Source: Bog-473 sp963701955
Lineage (GTDB): Bacteria > Actinomycetota > Acidimicrobiia > Acidimicrobiales > RAAP-2
DNA length: 64,000 nucleotides
Direction: 5' to 3'
NCBI GenBank assembly: GCA_963701955.1
Contig: OY969694.1
Span: forward strand, 3,082,099 to 3,146,098
Shown: positions 25,605 to 34,715 of the stretch, piece by piece
How the letters are laid out: every line of letters starts with the position of its first letter
Position numbering within the stretch: the first letter of the stretch is position 1
The notes under the pieces: model-generated
What the model saw: only the letters and a program-made list of their open reading frames with translations
The model's database searches: none
Told to the model about the DNA's origin: nothing
Position numbers and translations under genes: made by a program

Positions 25605-27192
25605 GAGCCCTGCTGTCCGTCTACGACAAGGAGGGGCTGGTCGAGCTGGCCCAGGGTCTGTCGGACCTCGGCTGGGAGCTGGTCGCCAGCGGGAACACGT
25701 CGGCCAAGCTGCAGCGAGGCGGGCATCGCCCACCTCGAGGTGGCCGAGGTCACCGGCTCGCCCGAGATGCTCGGCGGGCGGGTCAAGACCCTGCACCCGA
25801 AGATCCACGGCGGGATCCTGGCCGACCGATCCAAGGCCGAGCACCTCGACGACCTGGCGACCAACGGCATCGAGGCCATCGACCTCGTCGTGTCGAACCT
25901 CTACCCGTTCTCGTCCGACCCCTCGATCGAGCTGATCGACATCGGCGGGCCCGACCATGGTGCGCGCCGCGGCCAAGAACCACGAGCACGTCGGCATCGT
26001 CACCTCGCCGGCCGACTACCCGGTCGTGCTCGAGGAGCTGCGCGCCACCGGCGCGCTCTCGGCCGCCACGCGGCGCCGCCTCGCCCGCGCCGCCTTCGCG
26101 CACACCGCCGCCTACGACGCGGCCATCGTCGCCTGGCTCGACGCCGGCGGGCCGACGCCGGTCGGCGGAGCTCGAGGGCGCGACCGACGGCCGACGTCGA
26201 AGAGGCCGAGCTGCTCGGCCGTCCTCCCGCCGACCCTGCACCTCACGCTCGAGCGCACCGAGGTGCTGCGCTACGGCGAGAACCCGCACCAGCGCGGCTC
26301 GCGCTACCGCATGGCGGGCGCGGCGAGCTGGTGGGACGGCATGGTGCAGCACGGCGGCAGCCCGCTGTCGTACCTCAACATCTTCGACGGCGACGCGGCC
26401 TGGCGTCTGGTGCACGAGCTGGCGGCGCGACGCCGGGCGACGGGCGCAGGCGGCCGTGGCCATCATCAAGCACGCCAACCCGTGCGGCGCCGCGGTGGCC
26501 GGCAACCTCGTCACCGCCTACGAGCGCGCCCTCGAGTGCGACCCGCATGAGCGCGTTCGGCGGCGTGGTCGCCATCGGCGGCGACGTCACCGCCGAGGTG
26601 GCCGAGGCCATCGCGGCCGGGCCGCAGGCCGACGTGATCATCGCCTCCTCGTTCGCGCCGGAGGCGCTGGAGAAGCTGATCGAGCCGGCGCAAGGCCACC
26701 CGCCTGCTGTCGGGGCCGGCGCCCGAGCAGGCGGTGCGCCAGCTGCGCAGCCTCGGCAGCCAGCGTCCTGGTGCAGGACGTCGACGCCTTCGTCTCGCCC
26801 CGCTCGCGAGTGGCGGGCCGTCACCAAGCGCGCGCCCACCGAGGACGAGTGGCGCGACCTCGTGCTGGCGTGGCGGGTGTGCGGCCGCACGACCTCCAAC
26901 GCCATCGCCGTCGTCACCGGCGGGCCAGGCCGTCGGCGTCGGCGCCGGCCAGCAGTCCCGGGTGGTCGCGGCCGAGATCGCCGTGCAGAAGGCGGGCGAG
27001 CGGGCCAAGGGCGGCGCCGGGGCGAGCGACGCCTTCTTCCCCTTCCCCGACGGGCTGCTGGTCCTGGCCGACGCCGGGGTCACCGCGGTCGTCCAGCCGG
27101 GCGGGTCGGTGAAGGACGACGAGGTGATCGCCGCCGCCGACGAGGCGGGGCTGGCGATGGTCATGACCGGCGAGCGGCACTTCCGCCACTGA
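25601..27192 (+). CDS. purH: AICAR transformylase / IMP cyclohydrolase (frameshifted)
   Basis: Bifunctional PurH carries out the last two steps to IMP. The N-terminal cyclohydrolase domain is seen as ALLSVYDKEGLVELA, MLGGRVKTLHPKIHGGIL and NLYPF. The transformylase domain is seen as LRYGENPHQRGSRYR, IIKHANPCGAA, MSAFGGVVA, GRTTSNAIAVV, ASDAFFPFPDGL and a C-terminal MVMTGERHFRH. At least eight single-base shifts interrupt the frame, among them near 25715, 25953, 26429, 26546, 26691, 26761, 26811 and 26926. Total length fits the usual ~520 residues. It ends at TGA 27190-27192, sharing one base with the folD ATG. Confidence 0.85.
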
Positions 27193-28060
27193 TGGGCGCC
27201 ATCCTGCTCGACGGCGAGCCGGTCGCCGCCCGCATCCGCGGCGAGGTGGCCGAGCGGGTCGCAGCGGCTGCGCGTCGAGGGCGTCACCGTCGGCCTCGGC
27301 ACCGTGCTCGTGGGCGACGACGTGCCGAGCGAGCGCTACGTCGCGCTGAAGCACGAGGACTGCGCCAGCATCGGCATGTACTCGGTGGGCGAGCACCTGC
27401 CGGCCACGCGCGACCCAGGCGGAGGTGCTCGACGTCATCGCCCGCTTCAACGCCGACCCCAAGGTCAGCGCCTTCCTGGTGCAGCTGCCGCTGCCCGCCG
27501 GCCTCGACGAGGAGCGGGCGCTGCTGGCCGTCGACCCCGACAAGGACGTCGACGGGCTGCACCCGGTGAACCTCGGGCCGCCTGGTGCTCGGCACGCCGG
27601 GCCCGCTGCCGTGCACGCCGGCGGGGATCGTCGAGCTGCTGCACGCCTACGACGTCCCGGTGGAGGGGCGCCACGTCGCCATCATCGGGCGCGGCGTGAC
27701 CATCGGCCGGCCGCTTGGCCAACCTGCTCTCGCTCAAGCGCCCGGGCTGCAACGCGGCGGTGACGGTGGTGCACACCGGCGTGGACCCCGCCGACATGAC
27801 GGCGATCGTGCGCACGGCCGACATCGTCGTGGCGGCGGCCGGCCGGCCCCACCTGCTCACGCCCGGACATGGTCAAGCCCGGCGCGGCCGTGGTGTCGGC
27901 CGGCACGAGCTTCGAGGGGAAGAAGCTGATCCCCGACGCGCACCCGGACGTGGCCGAGGTCGCCGGCTGGATCACGCCCCGCCTCGGCGGGGTCGGGCCC
28001 ATGACCCGTGCCATGCTGTTGCGCAACGCGCTGCGGGCGGCGGAGATGGCGGCCAGGTGA
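27192..28060 (+). CDS. folD: methylenetetrahydrofolate dehydrogenase/cyclohydrolase (frameshifted)
   Basis: FolD interconverts 5,10-methylene- and 10-formyl-THF, feeding PurN and PurH. Motifs: GTVLVGDDVPSERYV with a nearby ALKHEDC (family: K in YVxxK), FLVQLPLPAG, DVDGLHPVNLG, CTPAGIVELL, VAIIGRGVTIGRPL (NADP loop) and the C-terminal GGVGPMTRAMLLRN. Extra bases near 27257, 27414, 27586, 27714 and 27866 break the frame; joined, the protein is ~285 residues, normal for FolD. The ATG at 27192 overlaps the purH stop. Confidence 0.85.
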
Positions 28061-28105
28061 GGCAACCGGTGCCGACGACGCAGCAGCCAGGGAGGCGAGC
28101 AGCCA

Positions 28106-28507
28106 GTGAGCGAGCGGGAGTACTCCGAGCGCCCGTGGGGCAACTACACGGTGCTCGACGACGACGCGCCCGACCACAAGGTCAAGCGCATCGTCGTGCA
28201 CCCGGGCAAGCGCCTCAGCTACCAGCGCCACTCCCAGCGGGCCGAGCACTGGTTCATCGTGTCGGGCACGGCCACGGTGACGCTCGACGGCAACGTGACG
28301 CAGGTGCACGCCGGCGAGGCCATCGACATCCCGCTGCGAGAGCGCGCACCGCATCGCCAACGAGGGGGACACCGACGTCGTCTTCATCGAGGTGCAGCAG
28401 GGCACGTACTTCGGCGAGGACGACATCGTCCGGCTCGAGGACGACTACGGCCGGGTCGACGCCGAGGCGCGGGCGACGGGAGGCACCGGGAAGGCATCGG
28501 CGCATGA
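28106..28507 (+). CDS. cupin-type mannose-6-phosphate isomerase-like protein (frameshifted)
   Basis: A ~130-residue type II cupin. PWGNYTVLDDD, PGKRLSYQRHSQRAEHWFIV and a later DVVFIEVQQGTYFGEDDIVRLEDDYGR match the single-domain phosphomannose-isomerase/mannose-1-P guanylyltransferase C-terminal family, whose His/Glu cupin residues bind a metal (HSQRAEHW visible). A shift near 28341 breaks the frame (IDIPLR then AHRIANEGD). The exact end is uncertain because the frame must shift again to reach the TGA at 28505-28507, which would overlap the metF ATG. It may supply activated mannose, but its place inside a folate operon gives no direct clue. Confidence 0.65.
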   Translation: MSEREYSERPWGNYTVLDDDAPDHKVKRIVVHPGKRLSYQRHSQRAEHWFIVSGTATVTLDGNVTQVHAGEAIDIPLRERAPHRQRGGHRRRLHRGAAGHVLRRGRHRPARGRLRPGRRRGAGDGRHREGIGA

Positions 28508-29374
28508 CGCGCATCGCGGAGCTGCTGGCGGCCGGGCCCGACCTACTCCTTCGAGTTCTTCCCGCCGAAGAACGACAAGGAGCTGGCCACGCTGGCCCGC
28601 ACGATCGGCGAGCTGCAGCCGCTGGAGCCGTCGTTCGTCTCGGTCACCTACCGCGGCGGGGCCGAGTCGCGTCAGCGCACCTTCGACCTCGTGTCGGGCA
28701 TGCTGCACACGACCAAGCTCAACCCGATGGCCCACATCATCTGCGTGGCCCACACCCGGCTGGAGCTGGCCGACATCCTGGTGTCGCTGCGCAAGGCCGG
28801 CGTGGAGAACCTGATGGCCCTCGGCGGCGACCCGCCCGAGGACCCGTCCGCCGGCGCCGGGCGAGCTGGCCTACGCCGCCGAGCTGGTGGAGCTGGCCCG
28901 CGCCATCGGCGGCTTCTCCGTCGGCGTGGCGGCGCACCCGGCCGGCCACCCCCGCTCGCCGACCTGCCGAGCGACCGCGACTACCTGGCGGCCAAGCTCG
29001 CCCTGGCCGACTTCGGCGTCACCCAGTTCTTCTTCGAGGCCGCCGAGTACGAGGGCCTCGTCGCCGACCTGCGCGAGCGGGGCGTCGACACGCCCGTCCT
29101 GCCCGGCATCCTGCCCGTGACCTCGCTGTCGACCATGGGCCGGCTGGGCGCCATGGGCGCGGCCGCCCCGGACTGGATGCAGGATCGCCTGCGCGCCGCC
29201 GACGAGCGGGGTGGCGCCGACGCGGTGCGCAAGGAGGGCGTGGAGCTGGCCACCGAGCTCTGCTCCCACCTCCTCGAATCCGGCGTGCCGGGGCTGCACT
29301 TCTACACGTTCAACACCTCGAGCGCGACGCGGGAGATCTACGCCGCGCTCGGCCTGGGTCCCGCCACAATCTGA
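28504..29374 (+). CDS. metF: methylenetetrahydrofolate reductase (frameshifted)
   Basis: MetF reduces 5,10-methylene-THF to 5-methyl-THF for methionine synthesis, using FAD. Motifs: TYSFEFFPPKNDKEL (catalytic Glu region), FVSVTYRGG, HIICVAHTRLELADIL, ENLMALGGDPP, YLAAKLALADFGVTQFFF and GLHFYTFNTSSATREIY. Shifts near 28541, 28862 and 28950 break the frame; joined length is ~288 residues, usual for the family. It closes the purN-purH-folD-cupin-metF block. Short intergenic spacing suggests one operon. Confidence 0.82.
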
Positions 29375-29433
29375 TTGAGAGCCCAAGGGACATCACCCGC
29401 CTGGGGAGAATCGGGTGGATGTTGGCCCGAGCC

Positions 29434-29469
29434 TAGTGGGTCATAGTGGGTATCTAGTGGGTATATACT
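29434..29469 (+). promoter_or_regulatory. three phased TAGTGGGT operator repeats with -10 box
   Basis: TAGTGGGT occurs at 29434-29441, 29444-29451 and 29455-29462, at 10- and 11-bp steps, so all copies face the same side of the helix. Directly after is TATACT (29464-29469), a strong -10 box whose transcript would begin at about 29476, three bases before the ATG at 29479. This predicts a leaderless mRNA and an operator covering the core promoter, as expected for an autoregulated toxin-antitoxin operon. Confidence 0.65.
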
Positions 29470-29478
29470 CGTGAGACG

Positions 29479-29958
29479 ATGGCATACGTGGTCGCCCGTC
29501 GAAGAGGCCGGTTCGAGATACGAGAGTCGGTGCACACGCCGAAAGGGCCCCGTGCCCGAACCTTGGCCAACTTCGAGTCGCTCACCGACGACGTGTTGGA
29601 GACAGCGAGCCGGCGGGCGAGCCGGCCCTTCGATCGCGACGCCGTGCGTGCCTCAGCCCTCAAGGCAACCGCGTCGGCCGCCGCCCGCCGCCCCGGCCGA
29701 GGGCGTGTAGGAGGCGTGGCCACGCCGGTTCGTCAGGACACGCGCCGGTTCGTCGAATCGTCCCGCCGTATGGCTGCAGCACTCGAGTCGCGGCCCCCGC
29801 AGGCTGGCTCGACGAGAGACCCAGGTGACGCCCTGATGGATCTCCTCGGCCTCGTCGCCCAGGTCTCGGCCTTCCAGGCCCGCCGACCGCCCGAGCCCTT
29901 GCGCTTCCCTCCGCTCGCCCGCTTGCGGGCCACGCGGAGGGCCGGGTCGTCGGGCTGA
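29479..29958 (+). CDS. putative antitoxin/DNA-binding partner of the nucleotidyltransferase
   Basis: A 159-residue, Arg-rich soluble protein starting at an ATG almost at the predicted transcription start. The N-terminus (MAYVVARRRGRFEIRESVHT) is beta-rich, with GPRARTLANFESLTDDVLE after it. A basic helix region and a C-terminal helix (DALMDLLGLVAQVSAFQARR) follow. It lies 15 bp upstream of an AbiEii-like nucleotidyltransferase gene, the usual antitoxin-toxin order, and the operator repeats upstream suggest it binds its own promoter. The family is not one I can name; the role is inferred from partner and operator. Confidence 0.6.
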   Translation: MAYVVARRRGRFEIRESVHTPKGPRARTLANFESLTDDVLETASRRASRPFDRDAVRASALKATASAAARRPGRGRVGGVATPVRQDTRRFVESSRRMAAALESRPPQAGSTRDPGDALMDLLGLVAQVSAFQARRPPEPLRFPPLARLRATRRAGSSG

Positions 29959-29973
29959 CCTCGAAGAAGGCCG

Positions 29974-30555
29974 ATGACCACGACGGAACAGTTCGGCAAT
30001 TTGGTGCCCAAGATCATCTCCCTCCACGAGATGCTCAGTTCCGCGGGGGTTCCGCACCAGTTCGGGGGGGCCATCGCCCTGACCTGGTACCGCAATCCCA
30101 GGGCGACGACCGATATCGATATCAACCTGACTGTGCCGCCTGAGGCCGCCGAACCGATTCTGGAGATGCTGGGCCGGTTGGGTGTCGCGGTCTCACCGGA
30201 GGCTCGGGAGGCCATCGCCCTCGACGGGCAGGCGAGGCTCGACTGGGACGGTTCCTACCTCGATGTGTTCTTCGCCACCATGGACCTGCACCTCGAAATG
30301 GCCGAGCGCGCCCGCTCCGTCCGGTTTGGCCCCGTCGACATCCCCATCCTGGCCCCAGAGCACCTCATCGTCTGTAAGGCGATCTTCGATCGCCCGAAGG
30401 ATTGGCTCGACATCGAGGAGATGCTGCGGTGGGGCACCGAGGTCGACACCGCACGCACGCTCCACTGGGTGCGCGACATCCTGGGTCCGCAGGCTGACCA
30501 GTACGGCCGCCTGGTCGGCCTGCTGGAGGCAACTGGCGTCGTCCCGTCCCCTTAG
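29974..30555 (+). CDS. AbiEii-like nucleotidyltransferase (putative toxin)
   Basis: A 193-residue protein. The segment QFGGAIALTWYRNPRATTD then IDINL matches the nucleotidyltransferase superfamily signature (GG, A, R, T-DID), with the two Asp residues as metal ligands. LDVFFATMDLH may give the third acidic residue and VDIPILAPEHLIVCKAIFDR is typical of AbiEii/DUF6036-type proteins. Family toxins transfer nucleotides to tRNA or proteins and pair with an upstream repressor antitoxin, as here. Full length, intact frame, terminator-like hairpin 44 bp downstream. A housekeeping role is possible but less likely. Confidence 0.68.
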   Translation: MTTTEQFGNLVPKIISLHEMLSSAGVPHQFGGAIALTWYRNPRATTDIDINLTVPPEAAEPILEMLGRLGVAVSPEAREAIALDGQARLDWDGSYLDVFFATMDLHLEMAERARSVRFGPVDIPILAPEHLIVCKAIFDRPKDWLDIEEMLRWGTEVDTARTLHWVRDILGPQADQYGRLVGLLEATGVVPSP

Positions 30556-30598
30556 CGCCCTGCCCCCTCATTCCACCTGTCCTCCTAACTTGTAAATT

Positions 30599-30626
30599 CC
30601 GGGCCGCTTCCCAAGTGGGCCCGGTT
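30599..30626 (+). terminator. terminator-like hairpin after the toxin-antitoxin pair
   Basis: A 7-bp stem CCGGGCC (30599-30605) / GGCCCGG (30618-30624) with a 12-nt loop is followed by TT. It sits between the nucleotidyltransferase stop and icd. The missing long T run makes it a weak terminator. Confidence 0.4.
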
Positions 30627-30690
30627 CCTCTGTGCTCAGTGGCACAGCTTCAATTGGGACCTCGCCGCCCCGCCCCGTAGCATCCGGTCC

Positions 30691-31887
30691 ATGGCAGAGA
30701 TCATCCGCATGGGCGACGACGGCACGCTCCAGGTCCCCGACGAACCCATCATTCCCTTCATTGAGGGCGACGGCACGGGGGTCGACATCTGGCCCGCCGC
30801 CAAGCTGGTCCTCGATGCCGCCGCCGCCAAGCACGGCCACAAGGTCGCCTGGAAGGAAGTCCTGGCCGGCCAGAAGGCCTTCGACGAGACGGGCAACTGG
30901 CTCCCCGACGAGACGGTCGACACCTTCCGGTCCCACCTGATCGGGATCAAGGGCCCGCTGACCACGCCTGTCGGCGGCGGCATCCGCTCGCTCAACGTGG
31001 CGCTGCGCCAGATCCTCGACCTCTACGTCTGCCTGCGCCCGGTCCGCTGGTTCACCGGCGTGCCCTCGCCGGTGGTCCACCCCGAGCTGGTCGACATGGT
31101 GATCTTCCGGGAGAACACCGAGGACGTCTACGCCGGCTACGAGGTGCAGTCGGGCACGCCGGAGGCCGAGAAGCTCGCCACCTACCTGCGCGACGAGATG
31201 GGCTGGCCCATCCGCGAGCTCTCGGGCCTCGGCATCAAGCCGATCTCGCCCATGGGCTCCAAGCGGCTCATCCGGGCCGCCATCGAGTACGCGCTCGAGC
31301 GCAAGCGCGAGTCCGTGACGCTGGTCCACAAGGGCAACATCCAGAAGTTCACCGAGGGCGCCTTCCGCGAGTGGGGTTACGAGCTCGTGCGCGAGGAGTT
31401 CTCCGACGTCGCCGTGGGTTGGGACGACTGCGACGGGCAGCCGGGCGACAAGCTCCTCGTCAAGGACACCATTGCCGACATCACGCTGCAGCAGGTGCTG
31501 ACCCGACCGTCGGACTTCGACGTCATCGCCACCACGAACCTCAATGGCGACTACCTTTCCGATGCCCTGGCCGCACAGGTTGGTGGCATCGGGATCGCCC
31601 CGGGGGCCAACATCAACTATGTGAGCGGCCACGGCATCTTCGAGGCGACGCACGGCACGGCACCGAAGTACGCCGGGCAGGACAAGGTGAACCCGGGCTC
31701 GGTCCTGCTGTCGGGTGTGCTCATGTTCGAGCACATCGGCTGGAACAACGCCGCTTCGGACATCGTGCACGCGCTGGAGGCGACCATCGCGGACAAGGTC
31801 GTGACCTACGACTTCGCCCGCCTGATGGAGGGCGCCACCGAAGTGAAGTGCTCCGAGTTCGCCTCGGCCATCGTCGACCGCCTCTAA
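30691..31887 (+). CDS. icd: isocitrate dehydrogenase, NADP-dependent
   Basis: A 398-residue intact enzyme of the TCA cycle (isocitrate to 2-oxoglutarate). It matches the homodimeric E. coli-type family: IPFIEGDGTGVDIW, GGGIRSLNVALRQ (the Ser that contacts isocitrate and is phosphorylated in E. coli), RENTEDVYAGYE, LVHKGNIQKFTEGAFREWG, and GTAPKYAGQDKVNPGS, whose Lys-Tyr pair marks NADP preference. It is followed 66 bp later by mdh, so two TCA enzymes may be co-transcribed. Confidence 0.95.
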   Translation: MAEIIRMGDDGTLQVPDEPIIPFIEGDGTGVDIWPAAKLVLDAAAAKHGHKVAWKEVLAGQKAFDETGNWLPDETVDTFRSHLIGIKGPLTTPVGGGIRSLNVALRQILDLYVCLRPVRWFTGVPSPVVHPELVDMVIFRENTEDVYAGYEVQSGTPEAEKLATYLRDEMGWPIRELSGLGIKPISPMGSKRLIRAAIEYALERKRESVTLVHKGNIQKFTEGAFREWGYELVREEFSDVAVGWDDCDGQPGDKLLVKDTIADITLQQVLTRPSDFDVIATTNLNGDYLSDALAAQVGGIGIAPGANINYVSGHGIFEATHGTAPKYAGQDKVNPGSVLLSGVLMFEHIGWNNAASDIVHALEATIADKVVTYDFARLMEGATEVKCSEFASAIVDRL

Positions 31888-31953
31888 CCGATCCTCGCGT
31901 CACCCAAACATCACCGTCGAACCAGACGAACTGTCGGAAAGGACCACCCTTCC

Positions 31954-32949
31954 ATGGCGAAGCCCCCCGTTCACGTGACCGTCACCGGCGCCGGCGGCCA
32001 GATCGGCTACTCCATCCTGTTCCGCATCGCCTCGGGCCAGCTGCTCGGAGAGGACCAGCCGATCGTGCTGCGCCTCCTCGAGATCGAGCCCGCCATGCGC
32101 GTGCTCGAGGGTGTGGTCATGGAGATCGACGACGGGGCCTTCCCGTTGGTGCACGACATCGTCGCCACCTCCGACCTGAAGACCGCCTTCGACGGCACCT
32201 CGTGGGCATTGCTCGTGGGCTCCATCCCGCGCAAGGCGGGCATGGAACGCGGCGACCTCCTGAGTGTGAACGGCGGGATCTTCAAGCCCCAGGGTCGGGC
32301 CATCGCCGAGAATGCGGCCTCCGACGTGCGCGTCCTCGTCGTCGGCAACCCCTGCAACACCAACTGCCTGATTGCGCGCTCGAACGCGCCCGAGGTGCCC
32401 GCCGACCGCTGGTTCGCCATGACGCGCCTCGACGAGAACCGGGCCAAAGCGCAGCTGGCCGCCAAGGCCGGGGCGCTGGTGGGCGACGTGACGAACGTGG
32501 CCATCTGGGGCAACCACTCGGCCACCCAGTTCCCGGATTTCGCCAATGCCCGCATCGGCGGCAAGCCGGCGACTGAGGTCATCACCGACCACGAGTGGCT
32601 GCACGGGGACTTCATCACGACGGTGCAGAAGCGGGGCGCGGCCATCATCGACGCCCGGGGCTCGTCCTCGGCGGCGTCGGCGGCCGCGGCGGCGATCGAC
32701 ACCGTGGTCAGCCTGCGCACCAAGACAGACAAGGGCGACTGCTTCTCGGTCGCTGTGGCCAGCGAGGGGCAGTACGGGGCGCCCGAGGGTCTCCAGTTCG
32801 GCTTCCCCGTGCAGGCGGACGGCAAAGGCGGTTGGTCCGTGGTCGAAGGCTTCGCTCGCGACGACTTCGCCGCCGAGCGCATCGGGCTCACCACCGACGA
32901 GCTGCTGGCGGAGCGCGACGACGTCAAGGGGCTCGGGCTCATCGGGTAA
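31954..32949 (+). CDS. mdh: malate dehydrogenase
   Basis: A 331-residue intact enzyme oxidising malate to oxaloacetate with NAD(P). VTGAGGQIGYSILFRIASG is the nucleotide-binding loop, LLEIEPAMRVLEGVVMEIDD the acidic loop, VGNPCNTNCLI the dehydrogenase signature, MTRLDENRAK the substrate-Arg/Asp region and IWGNHSATQFPD the catalytic His. This is the cytosolic/bacterial long-form MDH family. GAAAGGA lies upstream of the ATG. Neighbour of icd. Confidence 0.95.
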   Translation: MAKPPVHVTVTGAGGQIGYSILFRIASGQLLGEDQPIVLRLLEIEPAMRVLEGVVMEIDDGAFPLVHDIVATSDLKTAFDGTSWALLVGSIPRKAGMERGDLLSVNGGIFKPQGRAIAENAASDVRVLVVGNPCNTNCLIARSNAPEVPADRWFAMTRLDENRAKAQLAAKAGALVGDVTNVAIWGNHSATQFPDFANARIGGKPATEVITDHEWLHGDFITTVQKRGAAIIDARGSSSAASAAAAAIDTVVSLRTKTDKGDCFSVAVASEGQYGAPEGLQFGFPVQADGKGGWSVVEGFARDDFAAERIGLTTDELLAERDDVKGLGLIG

Positions 32950-33068
32950 CACCCCCGGTACGATGCAGGCTTGACCCCGCTCCAGCCGATCTACCCGTCT
33001 ACCTGCACTCGCGGGCCCCGTGACCACCGTCACCGGCTGTTCGCGGCCGTGAAACCAGGGCGAAACAC

Positions 33069-34715
33069 ATGCCTGGCACCCTGAGGTCCGTGGGAGACCT
33101 CTTCGACGGCTACGGCGCGTCCGCCCGTGGGCTGACCATGGACGCGTTCGACGAGATGGTGGGCCGTGACGGCACGGCCCGGGTGCCCTATGCCGCCGTG
33201 GCCTCCTCGCTCGCCCAGATGGGCCCAGACGACGTCTCGGCCCGCGCCTCCCGCCTGGCCCGCGCCTTCATGGACCAGGGGGTCACCTTCGACCTCGATG
33301 GCGAGGAGCGACCGTTCCCCCTCGACGTGGTGCCCCGGATCTTCACCGGAGCGGAGTGGTCCAAGGTGGCGGCCGGGGTGACCCAGCGCGTCCGGGCGCT
33401 CGAGCTCTTCCTGGCCGATGTCTACGGGGCGGCCCGCATCGTCAGCGACGGGCTCATCCCGCACGACGTGATCACGAGTTCCCCGGGTTTCGTCCGGGCG
33501 GCCTACGGCTACTCGCCTCCCAACGGCGTGCGCATCCACGTGGCGGGGATCGACGTGATCCGCGACGAGGACGGCGAGTTCCGCGTCCTGGAGGACAACC
33601 TCCGGAGCCCCTCTGGGGTGAGCTACGTGCTGGCCAACCGCGCCGCCATGGCGCGGGTCCTGCCCGAGTTGTTCTGGGGCCAGCCGATCCAGATGGTCAC
33701 GGACTACCCAGCCCGCCTGATCAACGCGCTCCGCCGGGCAGCGCCGGCGTCGGTGCAGGACCCGACGGTCGTCGTGTTGACACCGGGCGTGCACAATTCT
33801 GCGTTCTACGAGCACGCGCTGTTGGCACGGCTCATGGGCGTGCACCTGGTGGAGGGCCGTGACCTCGTGTGCCACGGCACCGACGTCTTCCTCCGCACCA
33901 CCGAGGGAGAGGTCCCGGTGCACGTGATCTACCGTCGCATCGACGACGAGTACCTCGACCCTCTGCAGTTCCGGCCCGAGTCGTTGGTCGGCTGCCCGGG
34001 CATCGTCAACGCGGCGCGGGCGGGACGGGTGACCATCGCCAACGGAGTGGGAAACGGCGTCGCGGACGACAAGCTCGTCTACACCTACGTGCCGGCCATG
34101 ATCCGCTACTACCTCGGCGAGGACCCGATCCTGCACAACGTGGAGACGATGCACCTCGTGGACGATGCCGTCCGCAAGGACGCGCTCTCCCGCCGCGGCG
34201 AGCTCGTCTTCAAGCGGGTCGACGGCTCGGGCGGCAAGGGACTCGTCATCGGCCCGTCCGCTACCGGGGCGGAGCTCGACGAGCTGGCGCTCGAAGTGGA
34301 GGCCGACCCTCGCCACTGGATCGCCCAGCGCGTCGTCGCCCTGTCGACCTCGCCCACCTGGGTCGACAACACCATGGTGCGGCGCCATGTCGACCTGCGC
34401 CCGTTCGCCGTCAACGACGGCGAGGACATCTGGGTGCTGCCCGGCGGCCTCACCAGGGTGGCGCTCGGCGAGGGCAGCCTTGTCGTCAACTCCAGCCAAG
34501 GCGGTGGCTCCAAGGACACCTGGGTGGTCGGTGGAGGGATCTCCATGCCGGTGCTCCCGCCGCGGCAGGTGCTGCCGTTCCAAGCCGGGCCGCCCATGGA
34601 TGTCGGCCCGGCGTCCGACGGCGAGCTCGGCGTGCAGCAGCAACAGCAGCAGCAGGGACAGCATGATCAACAACAACAGCAGGGCAAACATCAACAAGGT
34701 CCGGCGAGCCGGTGA
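33069..34715 (+). CDS. circularly permuted ATP-grasp type 2 protein with polyglutamine tail
   Basis: A 548-residue protein of the DUF404/DUF407 (circularly permuted ATP-grasp) family: FTGAEWSKVAAGVTQRVRAL, FLADVYGAARIV, EFRVLEDNLRSPSGVSYVL, VVLTPGVHNSAFYEHALL, GNGVADDKLVYTYVPAMIRY, LVFKRVDGSGGKGLVIGP and RPFAVNDG. ATP-grasp enzymes ligate a carboxylate to an amine; the substrate of this family is not firmly known. Its C-terminal ~30 residues are an unusual Gln/His-rich tail (about fifteen Gln, from CAG/CAA codons at about 34636-34702). The stop overlaps the next gene (GTGA), giving the conserved triad with alpha-E and transglutaminase-like proteins. Confidence 0.85.
   Translation: MPGTLRSVGDLFDGYGASARGLTMDAFDEMVGRDGTARVPYAAVASSLAQMGPDDVSARASRLARAFMDQGVTFDLDGEERPFPLDVVPRIFTGAEWSKVAAGVTQRVRALELFLADVYGAARIVSDGLIPHDVITSSPGFVRAAYGYSPPNGVRIHVAGIDVIRDEDGEFRVLEDNLRSPSGVSYVLANRAAMARVLPELFWGQPIQMVTDYPARLINALRRAAPASVQDPTVVVLTPGVHNSAFYEHALLARLMGVHLVEGRDLVCHGTDVFLRTTEGEVPVHVIYRRIDDEYLDPLQFRPESLVGCPGIVNAARAGRVTIANGVGNGVADDKLVYTYVPAMIRYYLGEDPILHNVETMHLVDDAVRKDALSRRGELVFKRVDGSGGKGLVIGPSATGAELDELALEVEADPRHWIAQRVVALSTSPTWVDNTMVRRHVDLRPFAVNDGEDIWVLPGGLTRVALGEGSLVVNSSQGGGSKDTWVVGGGISMPVLPPRQVLPFQAGPPMDVGPASDGELGVQQQQQQQGQHDQQQQQGKHQQGPASR

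Noticed and set aside
24966..29374. Programmed frameshifting in purN-metF
   Set aside because: No shared slippery motif is seen, the shifts are many, and they affect housekeeping enzymes; sequence error is simpler.
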